Source of the DNA: Deltaproteobacteria bacterium YD0425bin51
GTDB lineage: Bacteria > Desulfobacterota > Desulfobacteria > Desulfobacterales > YD0425bin51
Assembly: GCA_002753225.1 (NCBI GenBank)
Contig: PDZS01000001.1
Coordinates: 1 to 64,000 of the forward strand
Length of the DNA stretch: 64,000 nucleotides
Reading direction: 5' to 3'
Shown: positions 35,467-45,424 of the stretch, in pieces
How the letters are laid out: every line of letters starts with the position of its first letter
Position numbering within the stretch: position 1 is the stretch's first letter
Position numbers and translations under genes: made by a program
Notes under the pieces: generated by a model
Database searches by the model: none
What the model was told of the DNA's origin: nothing
What the model saw: the letters and a program-made list of their open reading frames with translations, nothing else

Positions 35467-38400
35467 TTACTTGTCACCGCCTATTATTGTTTGAATAAAA
35501 CAGCCTCCGCCAGCATTAACAGTTCCTGAAAAACGTGTTCCTCCTTCGCCATCCAAATTCCCCATTGGTTCAGGAGGAGTTTCATTAGAATCTGCTACAG
35601 CAGTCTTTGGGGATAATTTATCTTTAACCCATGCAAATATATAATATTGATTTGTTATTTTTGCCTGAGCTTGTACAGGAAATCTTAAATAAACATTTTT
35701 TTGTTTAACTTTTATCCAGTACCCTTCATATTTTGTCATAACTGCTGTATCGTCATAATAAACTCCATTGTCCCATCTCCAAAGCCTTTTATCTATATAT
35801 GGATTATCTTCTTTTAAATCAGAAATAGAAACAGGCCCATATATAATTTCTCCGTTTGAATTATATATTAAAATTTTAACATTATTCCAGTAATAATTGG
35901 AAGCATTGGGACAACCTATCATATTCCATCCGTTATTGTTCTCTGAATTATATAAAAGAGGTATTTCAATATCTTGATTTAAATTAACAGGTGCGCCGTT
36001 TACAGTAATGTTTGTCCCTCTTTTAGACAAAAACCAATATGATTTTCCGGGCTCAACTTTTAAATCATTTCCGTATTCAATATAATTACCTTCCCCTTTC
36101 GTGGGATCATAAGTTCCAATTTTAAATTTTGATTTGTCATAAGTAGTTCCTAGTTCATCTCCAAAAACTGATATTGAACTGGGGTCATCTGGCCACTGGA
36201 CAAATGAAACCATTCTATATTCTTTTTTCTGAGACCCTTGGGGAATATGAACATTTTGATCAGCTTCAGATGTTCCAACTTTAAAGACATATTCTTGTGA
36301 CCATGAAGTCTTTCCACTTCCAGAATCTTCATATCCTACCTTCCAAGCATATTTTAAACCTGCTTCAAGCCCATAAACAGTATGCTCTGTAAGAGGACTT
36401 GCTGTTGCAGTATATTTAAATGAACTATCATAGTCAGAGCAGCCATAAACCCTGTCAAATCTCCTTATAAGCCATGTTGTTTTCAAATGGAAATTATTGT
36501 CAGGGTCTGAAAAATCACTGGAAGAAAGTTTTAGTGGACCAGGAGTAATTAATGCTTCATCTGCAACACTTTTGGATTTAGGTTGATCAGGAGGACGATT
36601 TGTATTTAAAGTTGTCTTTTCTGAAATCTCCTGAGAATATTCACTATAAACTTTAGTTGGATTATTTGCATGGCTTTCAGTTACTGTACGCAGTCTAAAA
36701 TAATAATTAGTATCTGGAGAAAGTTCTGTAACTATAATCTTTTCAATTGTTTTATTATCAGTAGTTTTAAATAAAGTATAAGGGCCGCCTGATGTTTTTG
36801 AATAATAAACTTCATAACCCCCTTTGTCAGAAGAATAAGTTATGGCTTTCCATGTCAATGTAATGGAAGCATCCTTTATATCAGTTGCAGAAAGGTTTGC
36901 TGGTGCAATTGTTTGAGTGCTTTCCCAGTCTCCTCCAATCTGTTTGCTATTTAAAAAGGAGCGCAGATTAGAATCATTTGTATAGATAGTATTCCATCTA
37001 AAATCGCTTTTACCGTCCTCAAGTGTTGTTAAATTTGAAATTTTTAGAGGAATTTCGCCAGACAGATTGTTTCCGCTTACGTCAATATAAAGTAGCCTTG
37101 TAAAATTACCTATAGATTTAGAAATCGCTCCTGAAAGATTATTTGAGCTAAGATTAATTTCATTTACATAGATATTTTGATTATCACAAATAACTCCATA
37201 CCATGTGTTCTCACTCCCATGTTTACCTAGCCAGTTTGTTTTATCTCTCCATTTGTCACCATTCATTTCTGAATATAAATCAACCAAAATATCCCTTTCT
37301 GCATAACCTAACGCAAATGCTGTACCTGAAAGATCTGTTAAGTTTGGAGTTGTACTATTATTAATTAAAATTTCTATATAATCTGTTTTATTTTCATAAT
37401 TTGCTGCTTTTTTCCATGAAGTTCCATCAAACCACCACGGAATTAATTCCCTATGATCTTTCTGATAGTAAAGCCTTAAAAGAATTTGGTCTATATTAGT
37501 ATCTCCATCTACTATATGTAAATCATAGAATGAATCTGTAAATGAAGGAGAAAAAACTACAGGAGTTGAATTGCTTTTATACCTTGCAAGGCTTATGGTA
37601 GAATTTCCTTTACTGTTTAATTTTACGTCAGCGCCTATTCCTAATTTATCATTTTGCATTGTATTACTTGAAGATGCAAGGAGTTTTGTCGCTTCCATAC
37701 CTTTTATTTCAGATCTGCTCCATGGGTCCGCATTCACATAATCTCCAATTTTATTCTCAGCGCCTTTAACACTCCCCCACCAATTATTTAATGCGTCCAC
37801 TGAATTTCCGCTTGTGTTATGCAAAAGCCATGTAGTTCCACCTATAATATTATTTAAATTTAATCTGTTATTAGCCCCAGAAGTTATAGAAATGCAAGTA
37901 TCTGCGTCACTAACTGTAAGACCTGCAATTGTTACCTTGCTTGCAGAAACAGAAATAAGCGTTCCTGTTCCAGAACCTTTAATTATAGGACTTGGACCTT
38001 TTCCATTAAGGGTTAATCCTTTATTTATTGAAAGATATTCATTATAGGTAGCTGATGAGACATTTACTACCCCATCAATTTTAACAGCATCAATTCCATC
38101 CTGAATTTTGTTAAAAGCGTCATATCCAAAAATATGCGATTCTGAGCTATTTTCTGAGTAATCAGGATTTACCCACACTTCAGAAGCTCCTCCTGTAACC
38201 TTAAAACTATTACTTTGTCCTGTTTCACTTCCTGATGTCCTTGTTGCAGTGATTGTAAATCCGGCATCTGTTGTATTTCCAAAATTAACTTTATGAATTA
38301 GTTCTCCATTTGTAAAAGAAAATGTAGTTCCTTTTCCTGAAACAAGCCTTCCAGTTGATGAAATATCAACCGTTCCTGTAAAAGATGTTACAGTATTTTG

Positions 38401-41400
38401 GTTTTGGTCTTTTGCATAAATTTTGATGTTAAATTGAGTCCCTGCAATTTGATCAGGTATTGAATCAAAGGAAAAGCCGTATATAGAAGATGAAGAAATA
38501 GTAATACTATCTGTTCCAGTTTTAGAATTATTTGAAGAGGTGATTGTTCTTGCTCCGGCTTTTGAGAGTGTAACAATACCACTCCAGATACCGTCATCTT
38601 TAAATTCTGCATCAGAAATTGATGCAGGGCTTATTGTTCCATCATCAACAGAGAGTATTGTATCTCCTGTAACTTTTGTAGTAGTATTCCCTTTGCTGTC
38701 TTTTGCAGTTATTGTAACATTAAATCCTGTTCCAGCAGTCCCTTGATTTGGTGCATCCACAATAAAGCTTGCCAAATCTCCCCAGACAACATCAAAGGAA
38801 TTGCTTTGCCCGTTTTTAGCGTTTCCAGATGTTGTAATTGCAACCTGCTGCTGTTCTTTAGATATAGTTCCATTTCCAGTCCATGTGCCGTTTGTAAATG
38901 AATCTGTTGTTGCTGGAGTTATTGTACCTGTTGAATCTGATAAAGTATTTGTTCCAATATAGCTGGTAACAGTATTTTCATAAATATCTTTTGCATAGAT
39001 TGTAATGCTAAAAGGACCGTTTATTGTTTGGGGGCTAGATATAGAGTTAAAAGTGAAGTGATCAAGATCTGCTGGATTTACGGTTATTTCGTTTGAAGGA
39101 GGGGATTGTGACAAGCCTGTTGCAGATCCTGCTACCGTGATTTTAGAAGCAGTATTATAAGTGATGTCGTTAAAAGTAACAACTCCAGATGATGCAGTTT
39201 TAACTTTAGTGCCATTAAAGGAACCAGAAGATGGGGATATAGTAACATTATCAGTGTCAGAAGTACGATTGCCATAACTATCTGTTATCTCAAGACTAAA
39301 GTCAGGCCAAACATTTCCGGCAATTACTGGAGAACTAGGTTGAGTAAGCCAAAGAATCTTATTTTTAGCTCCAACAGATATGGAAACAGGCAAGCTGTAA
39401 GAAGGATTAGAAGTAATTGAGCCATCTGCTGCGTCAATTGAAACAGATTCTGCTTTATATAATTTCATTGTGCTTGTTGCTTGTCCATTTGAAAATGAAA
39501 TAATAGTATCTGAGCCAAAGAGAACGTCAACGCTTGATTTATTTGAGCATGTTGGATTAGTAACTGGAGATGATGATGAGTTTGCTCCTGAAAATTTTAA
39601 TACTTTGTCTCCTGCGTAACCTGTTGAAATATTCCCATACTGGTCATACGCTGTAATAGTAATTGTTTGGGAGCTTCCTGCAGCCATATTGCTGTTGCCT
39701 GTAACTTTAAAATAATTTGCAGCAGAAGAATTTACCACCACATTATTTGAAGCAGGAGGGTCAGATAGACCAGAAGCAGTTCCTGTAACAGTAATTGTTC
39801 TGGAAGTTGTATATGATATGTCATTAAAAGTAGCAAGCCCTGATATTGCAGGTTTTGTTACTGTTCCGTTGAACGTTCCAATAGAAGGAGTAATTGTTAT
39901 ATTGTCTGTGTCAGAAATACGGTTCCCGTAAGCATCTGAAATCTCAATGGTAAAATCTGTCCATGTTGCTCCTGCATTAACTGGCGTTGCAGGTTGAGAA
40001 ACCCACAATAGTTTAGTTTTATTCCCTGTATTAACTGTTACATTTAAATTATATGATGGGTCGCCGTTAGAATTTATTGTGCCATCACTAACTCCAACTG
40101 AAGCAGATTCTGCCTTGTAAAGCTTCATTGTGCTTGTTGCCTGACCATTTGTGAAATCAACTATAGTCACATTTCCAAATGTTACATCGCTATTTGATTT
40201 ATTTAAACAAGTTGGATTTGTAACTGGTGATTTTGAAGCAGCAGCTCCTGAAAAAGTTAAACTCTTTTCGCCGCTATAGGTATTTACAATATTATTGTAT
40301 TGGTCATAGGCTGTAATGGTTATGGTTTGAGAATTACCAGAGACCATTGTGCCAGATCCTGTGATTTTAAGATAAGTTGGGCTTTCTGAATTCACGGATA
40401 TATTTTTTGAGGCGTTTGTGGAAGTTAGTCCTGCAGCGCTTCCTGTAACTGTAATTGTCCCAGATGTATTATAACTAATATCATTAAAAGTAACTACCCC
40501 TGATACTGCATTTTTTGACACTGTACCTGTAAATGCTCCTGATGATGGCGTAACTGTTATGCTATCTGTATCTTGAATGCTATTGCCATATATATCTGTA
40601 ATTTCAATACTAAATTCTGGCCAAATAGTTCCAGCTTTAACAGGGGAGGTTGGTTCTGTTACCCAAAGAAGTTTATTTTTAGAAGCAGAAGATACAGTAA
40701 CATTTAATGAATTGGAATTAGAATTTATAGAACCATCTGTAACATTAATTGAAACAGATTCTGCTTTATATAGTTTCATTGTGCTTGTTGCTTGACCAGA
40801 TGAAAAGTTAGTAATAGTATTTTGACCAAAAGGAGTATCAGTTCCAGAATTATTTGTGCATGTAGGATTTGTGACAGGCGATTTTGAATCATTTGCACCA
40901 GAATATGTTAAATTTTTATTCCCGATATAATTTTTATCAATATTATTATATTGGTCATAAGCTGTGATTGTTATAATTTGAGAACTTCCAGCAGTCATAG
41001 TTCCAGATCCTGTAATTTTAAGATAAGTTGCTGGAGCTGGGTCTACAACCACATTATTTGAAGCGTTTGTTGATATAAGTCCTGTAGATGATCCTGTAAC
41101 TGTAATAGTTTGAGAAATGGTATAAGAAATATCATCAAATGAGGCAATACCAGATGATGCTGCTTTTGTAACTGTACCAGTGAATGAACCAGATGATGGC
41201 GTAATTGTAATGTTATCAGTATCAGAAGTTCTATTGCCGTATTGGTCAGTAATTTCAACTTTAAAGGATGGCCATACAACTCCTGCTGTAACAGGGGACA
41301 GAGGTTCTGTTCCCCACAGGAGTTTATTTTTGGAAGCAGAAGATATCGTAACATTTAAAGAATATGAAGAATCGCCATTGGAATTGATTGTTCCATCTGT

Positions 41401-43695
41401 AACATTAATTGTTGCAGGTTCTGCCTTGTAAAGTTTCATGGTGCTAGTGGCGGTTCCATTTGTAAATGTAATTGTTGTGGAATTACCAAAAGCTGTATCT
41501 GTTCCTGATTTATCTGAACAAGTTGGGCTACTAGCTGGAGATTTTGAAGCGTTTGCCCCTGAAAATACCATGTTTTTATCACCAGAGTAAGTATCAGCAA
41601 CATTTCCATACTGATCGTAGGCTTTTATTGTAATTGTCTGAGATGTCCCTGCTGTTATTGTTGATGTCCCAGTAATTTTAAAATAATTGGCAGGACCTGA
41701 ATTCACAATTATACTACTAGATGGAGGACTTGAAGTTAGCCCACTTGCAGAAGCAGTTGCTGTGATTGTAGAAGCAGTATTAAAAGTAATATTGTTAAAA
41801 GTAACAAGTCCAGATGATGCAGCTTTAATTTTAGTTCCATTAAAGGAACCAGAAGATGGAGATATTGTAACATTATCTGTAGAGGAAACCCTGTTGCCAT
41901 ATGAATCTGTTATTTCAAGACTAAAATCAGGCCAAACATTCCCAGCAGTAATAGGAGAACTAGGTTGAGTAATCCAAAGGATTTTATTCTTGGAAGAATT
42001 AGAAACTGTTACGTTTAAAGCATATGAAGGATCACCATTGGAATTTATTGAGCCGTCTGTAACATTAATTGCTGCTGACTCTGCTTTATAAAGTTTCATT
42101 GTAATTGAAGCTTCACCATTGCTAAATGTAGCAACCGTCGTGTTTCCGAAGGCAATGTCTACTCCAGATTTATTAGAGCATGTAGGGTTTGTAACAGGGG
42201 ATTTAGATGCATTTGCTCCAGAAAAAACCAGGTTTTTGTCCCCTGAATAATTTGTTACTACATTTCCACTATCATCATGAGCTTTAATGGTAATAGTTTG
42301 GACGCCTCCTGCTGTCATGGTAGAGGTGCCTGTAATTTTTAAACATGTTGCTACTGGAGGATATACAGCTTTTACAGTAATATCTCTTTGAGAACCTCTA
42401 TTTCCTGAATTTTGAGTATCTGTAGCAGTAACAATGTTTTCTTTTGCAGTTTTAAATATAATCCCGCTGACAAATGTTTTTGTCCCTTTATCTATACCAG
42501 TGAATGAATAATCATTTGGTAGAGTTGCAGAAGTATCTGTTGATGTAAAATGTATAGTCCCTAAATAGTTTATGTCAGTATATCCATATTCACCTTTGGC
42601 TGTTACTGTAACGTTTGTAGATTTTCCTGTCTGAATTGGATCAGAAATATCTTTAACTTCGAACATGGTCGAAATAGAATTATCTTTAAGAACTTTATAA
42701 GGAATAGAAGAATTATTTACATGAATCCATCCAACGCTTTCAGACCATGCATAGCCACTAAAATTACCATTTGAATCAATTGTTATCTGACTATGAGAAG
42801 GTTTAAAATTAATCCACCCAATAGCTTCACTCCATGCATAACCAGACAGTTCACCGCTGACATTGATATTAACCCCCCAATTTGTAGAATCTGTATTTGC
42901 GTAATAATTAGATTCTGCTCCTGTGCCAGAATCTTTTCCTAGCTTTATCCATCCTATATTTTCAGCCCATGCATATCCAGAAAGATGGTTATTATAGACA
43001 ACTGCTGAACCATAAGTAGATTTTAAATTAACCCATCCTCCATTTTCAGACCAACCATATTTATCTGTATTGTTGATATTGCCACCTGCTTCTCCCTTTG
43101 AAATCAAAGAAACCTTATCCAATTGAAATTGGCCAGGTCCTGAGCTATTTTCAGGTATTGTAAAATCAAAGGATATTCGAACAGTTGTTCCTGCAAAAGC
43201 AGTTAAATCAACCTCAGCAACTAAATTACCAGTATCTAAGTTTTTTATGGGATAGGCATTTAGTATATTTACTTTTAAAAGATTATTTCCACCGCCGTTT
43301 GGTTCAATATTTAGATCGAATGTTCTGTTTTTTGTCCCCCCGCCAAGCGTCATATCCCATCCAGCCCTGTAATGAAATTTTAATATTGGCTTATCTGATG
43401 TGACATTAACATCTTGAGCTATGCGGATTGTTCCAATTTTACCATCAAACCCATGTATAGCACAGTAACCTCCATCTGTAGGAGATACTATAAAGAAATT
43501 ATCCCAATCATGAGCTGTGGTTTTTCCTCCTTCTGATACAGTTAAAGGAATAAACGGGTCTGATATGTCAGAGGTTATCCAGCCGCTGAAATTTCCTGTT
43601 TCAAAACTCCCATTCACTATATCTGCGTGAAGTTTTTCTAATCCTAATGCTAAAGAGGAAAATAAGAGAATTAAAAAAATAAACATTTTTTTCAT
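35467..43695 (-). CDS. Giant exported multidomain repeat protein (2742 residues)
   Basis: Probable surface adhesin or fibre. Signal peptide about 1-24; an NGSFETGNFSGW-type jelly-roll domain to about 200; three or four YAW(A/S)ExxGWI repeats (about 205-340); five tandem modules of about 219 residues (about 448-1543), each an Ig-like pair with ITITAYDQYGN, STMKLYKAES and DTDNITITPSSGSF motifs; three more Ig-like domains (to about 1850); a parallel-beta-helix-like region; a plant-type leucine-rich segment opening WLGKHGSENTWYGVICDN (about 2135-2270); a fibronectin III domain (about 2275-2370); and a C-terminal domain ending GGGCFIQTIIGGDK, reminiscent of the CFIATAAYG-type C-terminal motif of some deltaproteobacterial surface proteins. 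Within the modules, NPTC-type cysteines recur. It lies in line with two DUF1566 genes, a FecR gene and a TPR-barrel gene. Confidence 0.88.
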   Translation of the reverse strand: MKKMFIFLILLFSSLALGLEKLHADIVNGSFETGNFSGWITSDISDPFIPLTVSEGGKTTAHDWDNFFIVSPTDGGYCAIHGFDGKIGTIRIAQDVNVTSDKPILKFHYRAGWDMTLGGGTKNRTFDLNIEPNGGGNNLLKVNILNAYPIKNLDTGNLVAEVDLTAFAGTTVRISFDFTIPENSSGPGQFQLDKVSLISKGEAGGNINNTDKYGWSENGGWVNLKSTYGSAVVYNNHLSGYAWAENIGWIKLGKDSGTGAESNYYANTDSTNWGVNINVSGELSGYAWSEAIGWINFKPSHSQITIDSNGNFSGYAWSESVGWIHVNNSSIPYKVLKDNSISTMFEVKDISDPIQTGKSTNVTVTAKGEYGYTDINYLGTIHFTSTDTSATLPNDYSFTGIDKGTKTFVSGIIFKTAKENIVTATDTQNSGNRGSQRDITVKAVYPPVATCLKITGTSTMTAGGVQTITIKAHDDSGNVVTNYSGDKNLVFSGANASKSPVTNPTCSNKSGVDIAFGNTTVATFSNGEASITMKLYKAESAAINVTDGSINSNGDPSYALNVTVSNSSKNKILWITQPSSPITAGNVWPDFSLEITDSYGNRVSSTDNVTISPSSGSFNGTKIKAASSGLVTFNNITFNTASTITATASASGLTSSPPSSSIIVNSGPANYFKITGTSTITAGTSQTITIKAYDQYGNVADTYSGDKNMVFSGANASKSPASSPTCSDKSGTDTAFGNSTTITFTNGTATSTMKLYKAEPATINVTDGTINSNGDSSYSLNVTISSASKNKLLWGTEPLSPVTAGVVWPSFKVEITDQYGNRTSDTDNITITPSSGSFTGTVTKAASSGIASFDDISYTISQTITVTGSSTGLISTNASNNVVVDPAPATYLKITGSGTMTAGSSQIITITAYDQYNNIDKNYIGNKNLTYSGANDSKSPVTNPTCTNNSGTDTPFGQNTITNFSSGQATSTMKLYKAESVSINVTDGSINSNSNSLNVTVSSASKNKLLWVTEPTSPVKAGTIWPEFSIEITDIYGNSIQDTDSITVTPSSGAFTGTVSKNAVSGVVTFNDISYNTSGTITVTGSAAGLTSTNASKNISVNSESPTYLKITGSGTMVSGNSQTITITAYDQYNNIVNTYSGEKSLTFSGAAASKSPVTNPTCLNKSNSDVTFGNVTIVDFTNGQATSTMKLYKAESASVGVSDGTINSNGDPSYNLNVTVNTGNKTKLLWVSQPATPVNAGATWTDFTIEISDAYGNRISDTDNITITPSIGTFNGTVTKPAISGLATFNDISYTTSRTITVTGTASGLSDPPASNNVVVNSSAANYFKVTGNSNMAAGSSQTITITAYDQYGNISTGYAGDKVLKFSGANSSSSPVTNPTCSNKSSVDVLFGSDTIISFSNGQATSTMKLYKAESVSIDAADGSITSNPSYSLPVSISVGAKNKILWLTQPSSPVIAGNVWPDFSLEITDSYGNRTSDTDNVTISPSSGSFNGTKVKTASSGVVTFNDITYNTASKITVAGSATGLSQSPPSNEITVNPADLDHFTFNSISSPQTINGPFSITIYAKDIYENTVTSYIGTNTLSDSTGTITPATTDSFTNGTWTGNGTISKEQQQVAITTSGNAKNGQSNSFDVVWGDLASFIVDAPNQGTAGTGFNVTITAKDSKGNTTTKVTGDTILSVDDGTISPASISDAEFKDDGIWSGIVTLSKAGARTITSSNNSKTGTDSITISSSSIYGFSFDSIPDQIAGTQFNIKIYAKDQNQNTVTSFTGTVDISSTGRLVSGKGTTFSFTNGELIHKVNFGNTTDAGFTITATRTSGSETGQSNSFKVTGGASEVWVNPDYSENSSESHIFGYDAFNKIQDGIDAVKIDGVVNVSSATYNEYLSINKGLTLNGKGPSPIIKGSGTGTLISVSASKVTIAGLTVSDADTCISITSGANNRLNLNNIIGGTTWLLHNTSGNSVDALNNWWGSVKGAENKIGDYVNADPWSRSEIKGMEATKLLASSSNTMQNDKLGIGADVKLNSKGNSTISLARYKSNSTPVVFSPSFTDSFYDLHIVDGDTNIDQILLRLYYQKDHRELIPWWFDGTSWKKAANYENKTDYIEILINNSTTPNLTDLSGTAFALGYAERDILVDLYSEMNGDKWRDKTNWLGKHGSENTWYGVICDNQNIYVNEINLSSNNLSGAISKSIGNFTRLLYIDVSGNNLSGEIPLKISNLTTLEDGKSDFRWNTIYTNDSNLRSFLNSKQIGGDWESTQTIAPANLSATDIKDASITLTWKAITYSSDKGGYEVYYSKTSGGPYTLFKTTDNKTIEKIIVTELSPDTNYYFRLRTVTESHANNPTKVYSEYSQEISEKTTLNTNRPPDQPKSKSVADEALITPGPLKLSSSDFSDPDNNFHLKTTWLIRRFDRVYGCSDYDSSFKYTATASPLTEHTVYGLEAGLKYAWKVGYEDSGSGKTSWSQEYVFKVGTSEADQNVHIPQGSQKKEYRMVSFVQWPDDPSSISVFGDELGTTYDKSKFKIGTYDPTKGEGNYIEYGNDLKVEPGKSYWFLSKRGTNITVNGAPVNLNQDIEIPLLYNSENNNGWNMIGCPNASNYYWNNVKILIYNSNGEIIYGPVSISDLKEDNPYIDKRLWRWDNGVYYDDTAVMTKYEGYWIKVKQKNVYLRFPVQAQAKITNQYYIFAWVKDKLSPKTAVADSNETPPEPMGNLDGEGGTRFSGTVNAGGGCFIQTIIGGDK
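39065..42350 (-). repeat. Five tandem in-frame repeats of about 657 bp inside the giant gene
   Basis: Approximate unit boundaries 42350, 41690, 41035, 40380, 39725 and 39065. Each unit encodes (K)ITGxxTMxAGxSQTITI at its start and a GLxxxxxSNxxxVN stretch at its end. Units 1 and 5 share unusually similar second halves (ILWxTQPSSPVxAGNVWPDFSLEITDSYGN), while 2 and 3 share ASKNKLLW, suggesting unequal crossover or gene conversion. Copy number may vary between strains. Confidence 0.85.
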
Positions 43696-43697
43696 AA

Positions 43698-44552
43698 TTA
43701 TTGCCCCCCACGAACGGGTAAAACATAATATGAATTAGTTTTAGAAAGAGCTTCAAAGCTTCCATAATCTAAATTTATATAAAATGCATTATCAGTGTTA
43801 CTAGAAAGAGTCGTGCTTGACCAATATGAAGTTGATTGTATATTAGAAAAAAGATGACTACTTGGGAGTGCAGGCAAAGACTTGCTGTAATCAATAAGAC
43901 TTTTCAGCTCTTTTATATTTGGCAGTCTCCAATCTCCAGCCTGAGATCCATCCGTCAAACTGCAGGAACCATTAGCAAGCGCCGCACAATCTGATAATCC
44001 TTGCGCCCATGTCCTTCTTGTAAAACAATTGGCATCTTTAAGCCAAATTAGTCCTGTATTATTGTCAGTTACAGTACCATTTCCATTATCGGTAAATCTA
44101 GGAGTTGACCATGCAGCACCTTTTTGAACTGCACCATCATCACCTGCCGTATAGGAAGTAGTCTGTCCTGTTTTTTCAGTGGGAGCTGGATTAGGCATAC
44201 TAATATTTGCTGTCCCTGTCTTTAAACCCCATTGTCCAGAGGTTATCCCCCAGAATGTTTTACCAGATCTTACATCATTTACTGCTGCACCATTTGAATT
44301 GTCAATTGAAGGGGCTTTACTCATTATTTCATTTATTGTATGAACTGTAGAAGTTGGACCTGTAGTTGGTTCTTTAAAAGAACCGGTTCGTTTTGATCCG
44401 GTAGAGCCAGTAATAAGCCTATTATAAATGTCTTCTAAAGTGTAAATTGCGCTCGCCTGATCTGTAGGTGCAGCAGGAGAGTCTAAATTTCCGGCTAATG
44501 CAAAAGATATGCATCCAATAGACAAAAAAATAATAAAAAAATATCTTAACAT
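43698..44552 (-). CDS. DUF1566 (Lcl C-terminal-like) exported protein, copy 1
   Basis: 284-residue exported protein with a signal peptide ending near SFALAG. Residues about 175-284 are the DUF1566/Lcl domain: PRFTDNGNGTVTDNNTGLIW, DGSQAGDWRLPNIKELKSL and a terminal YYVLPVRGGQ, a C-type-lectin-like fold found in surface adhesion proteins. The N-terminal half (SPAAPTDQASAIYTLEDIYN) is shared with the next gene. I chose the ATG with AAGGAG seven bases upstream; a longer frame 24 codons earlier runs into the neighbour. It is three bases from the giant gene's ATG, so the two are coupled. Confidence 0.86.
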   Translation of the reverse strand: MLRYFFIIFLSIGCISFALAGNLDSPAAPTDQASAIYTLEDIYNRLITGSTGSKRTGSFKEPTTGPTSTVHTINEIMSKAPSIDNSNGAAVNDVRSGKTFWGITSGQWGLKTGTANISMPNPAPTEKTGQTTSYTAGDDGAVQKGAAWSTPRFTDNGNGTVTDNNTGLIWLKDANCFTRRTWAQGLSDCAALANGSCSLTDGSQAGDWRLPNIKELKSLIDYSKSLPALPSSHLFSNIQSTSYWSSTTLSSNTDNAFYINLDYGSFEALSKTNSYYVLPVRGGQ

Positions 44553-44568
44553 AGAAATCTCCTTATCT

Positions 44569-45414
44569 TTATTGTCCCCCACGTATAGGGAAAATATAAT
44601 AAGAATCAGTTTTAGCATAAGCACTGGAAGCAGTTACTCCCATATTTATGACACATCCAAATTCAGTATTTGCTGTCCCTGTTGTAGATGTCCAATATTT
44701 ATCTGATTGTACACCTACAAAAGGATGTCCATTAGGTAGAGCAGGATTTGTTCTTCCATAATCAATTAAACTTTCCAGTTCTTTTATGTTAGGCAATCTC
44801 CAATCTCCAGCTTGAGAGCCATCTGTAAGCCCGCAAGAGCCGCTAAATAAATTATTACAAGAGGAGACTCCTTGCCCCCAAGTCATTGCTCCAAAACAAC
44901 TGATATTTTTAAGCCAAATTAGACCTGTATTATTATCTGTCACAGTTCCATTGCCATTATCTGTAAATCTAGGATTTGCCCATGTTACACCTTTTTGTGT
45001 TGCACCATCATCTGCGCTTGCATAGGAAGTAGTCTGGCCAGTCTTTTCAACAGGCGCTGGGTTCCATGCTTTTCCAGTTTGAAGTCCCCATTTTTGTGTA
45101 GTTAAACCCCAAAAAGTTTTCCCTGCCTGAACGTCACTTTCTATTGCCCCATTTGTATTATCAGAATATGGGGCTTTATTCATAATTTCGTCTAAGGTTC
45201 GTCCTGTAGAAGATGGAGCTACGCTTGGCTCGGTGAAAGCCCCAGTTCTTTTTGATCCAGCAGCCCCTGTATCAAATCGATTATAAACATCTTCCAGTTT
45301 ATACATTGCACTTGCGGGATCAGTTGGTGGAGCAGGAGAATCAATATTTCCTGCAAAAGATAAGGTTATGAATATAACGTATAATGTGAAGGTTATTGTA
45401 AAATGTTTTTTCAT
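44569..45414 (-). CDS. DUF1566 (Lcl C-terminal-like) exported protein, copy 2
   Basis: 281-residue paralogue of the adjacent gene, collinear along its whole length (SPAPPTDPASAMYKLEDVYN; same PRFTDNGNGTVTDNNTGLIW and WRLPNIKELESLIDYG; ending YYIFPIRGGQ). Signal peptide about 1-20. AAGGAGG stands before the chosen ATG. The two copies are close enough to be a local duplication but differ at many positions, so it is not recent. Two cysteine pairs (ISCFGAM, SSCNN, SGSCGL) are conserved between the copies and could form disulfides. Confidence 0.86.
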   Translation of the reverse strand: MKKHFTITFTLYVIFITLSFAGNIDSPAPPTDPASAMYKLEDVYNRFDTGAAGSKRTGAFTEPSVAPSSTGRTLDEIMNKAPYSDNTNGAIESDVQAGKTFWGLTTQKWGLQTGKAWNPAPVEKTGQTTSYASADDGATQKGVTWANPRFTDNGNGTVTDNNTGLIWLKNISCFGAMTWGQGVSSCNNLFSGSCGLTDGSQAGDWRLPNIKELESLIDYGRTNPALPNGHPFVGVQSDKYWTSTTGTANTEFGCVINMGVTASSAYAKTDSYYIFPIRGGQ

Positions 45415-45424
45415 AAAACCCTCC

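Noticed and set aside
38388..38612. Several 60-110-codon frames antisense or shifted inside the giant gene, this one among them
   Set aside because: Composition follows the long gene on the other frame; no start signals or family motifs.
39065..42350. Dense direct repeats resembling a CRISPR or satellite array
   Set aside because: The repeat period is about 657 bp and the units are in-frame protein modules of one long open gene, not short repeats with spacers.
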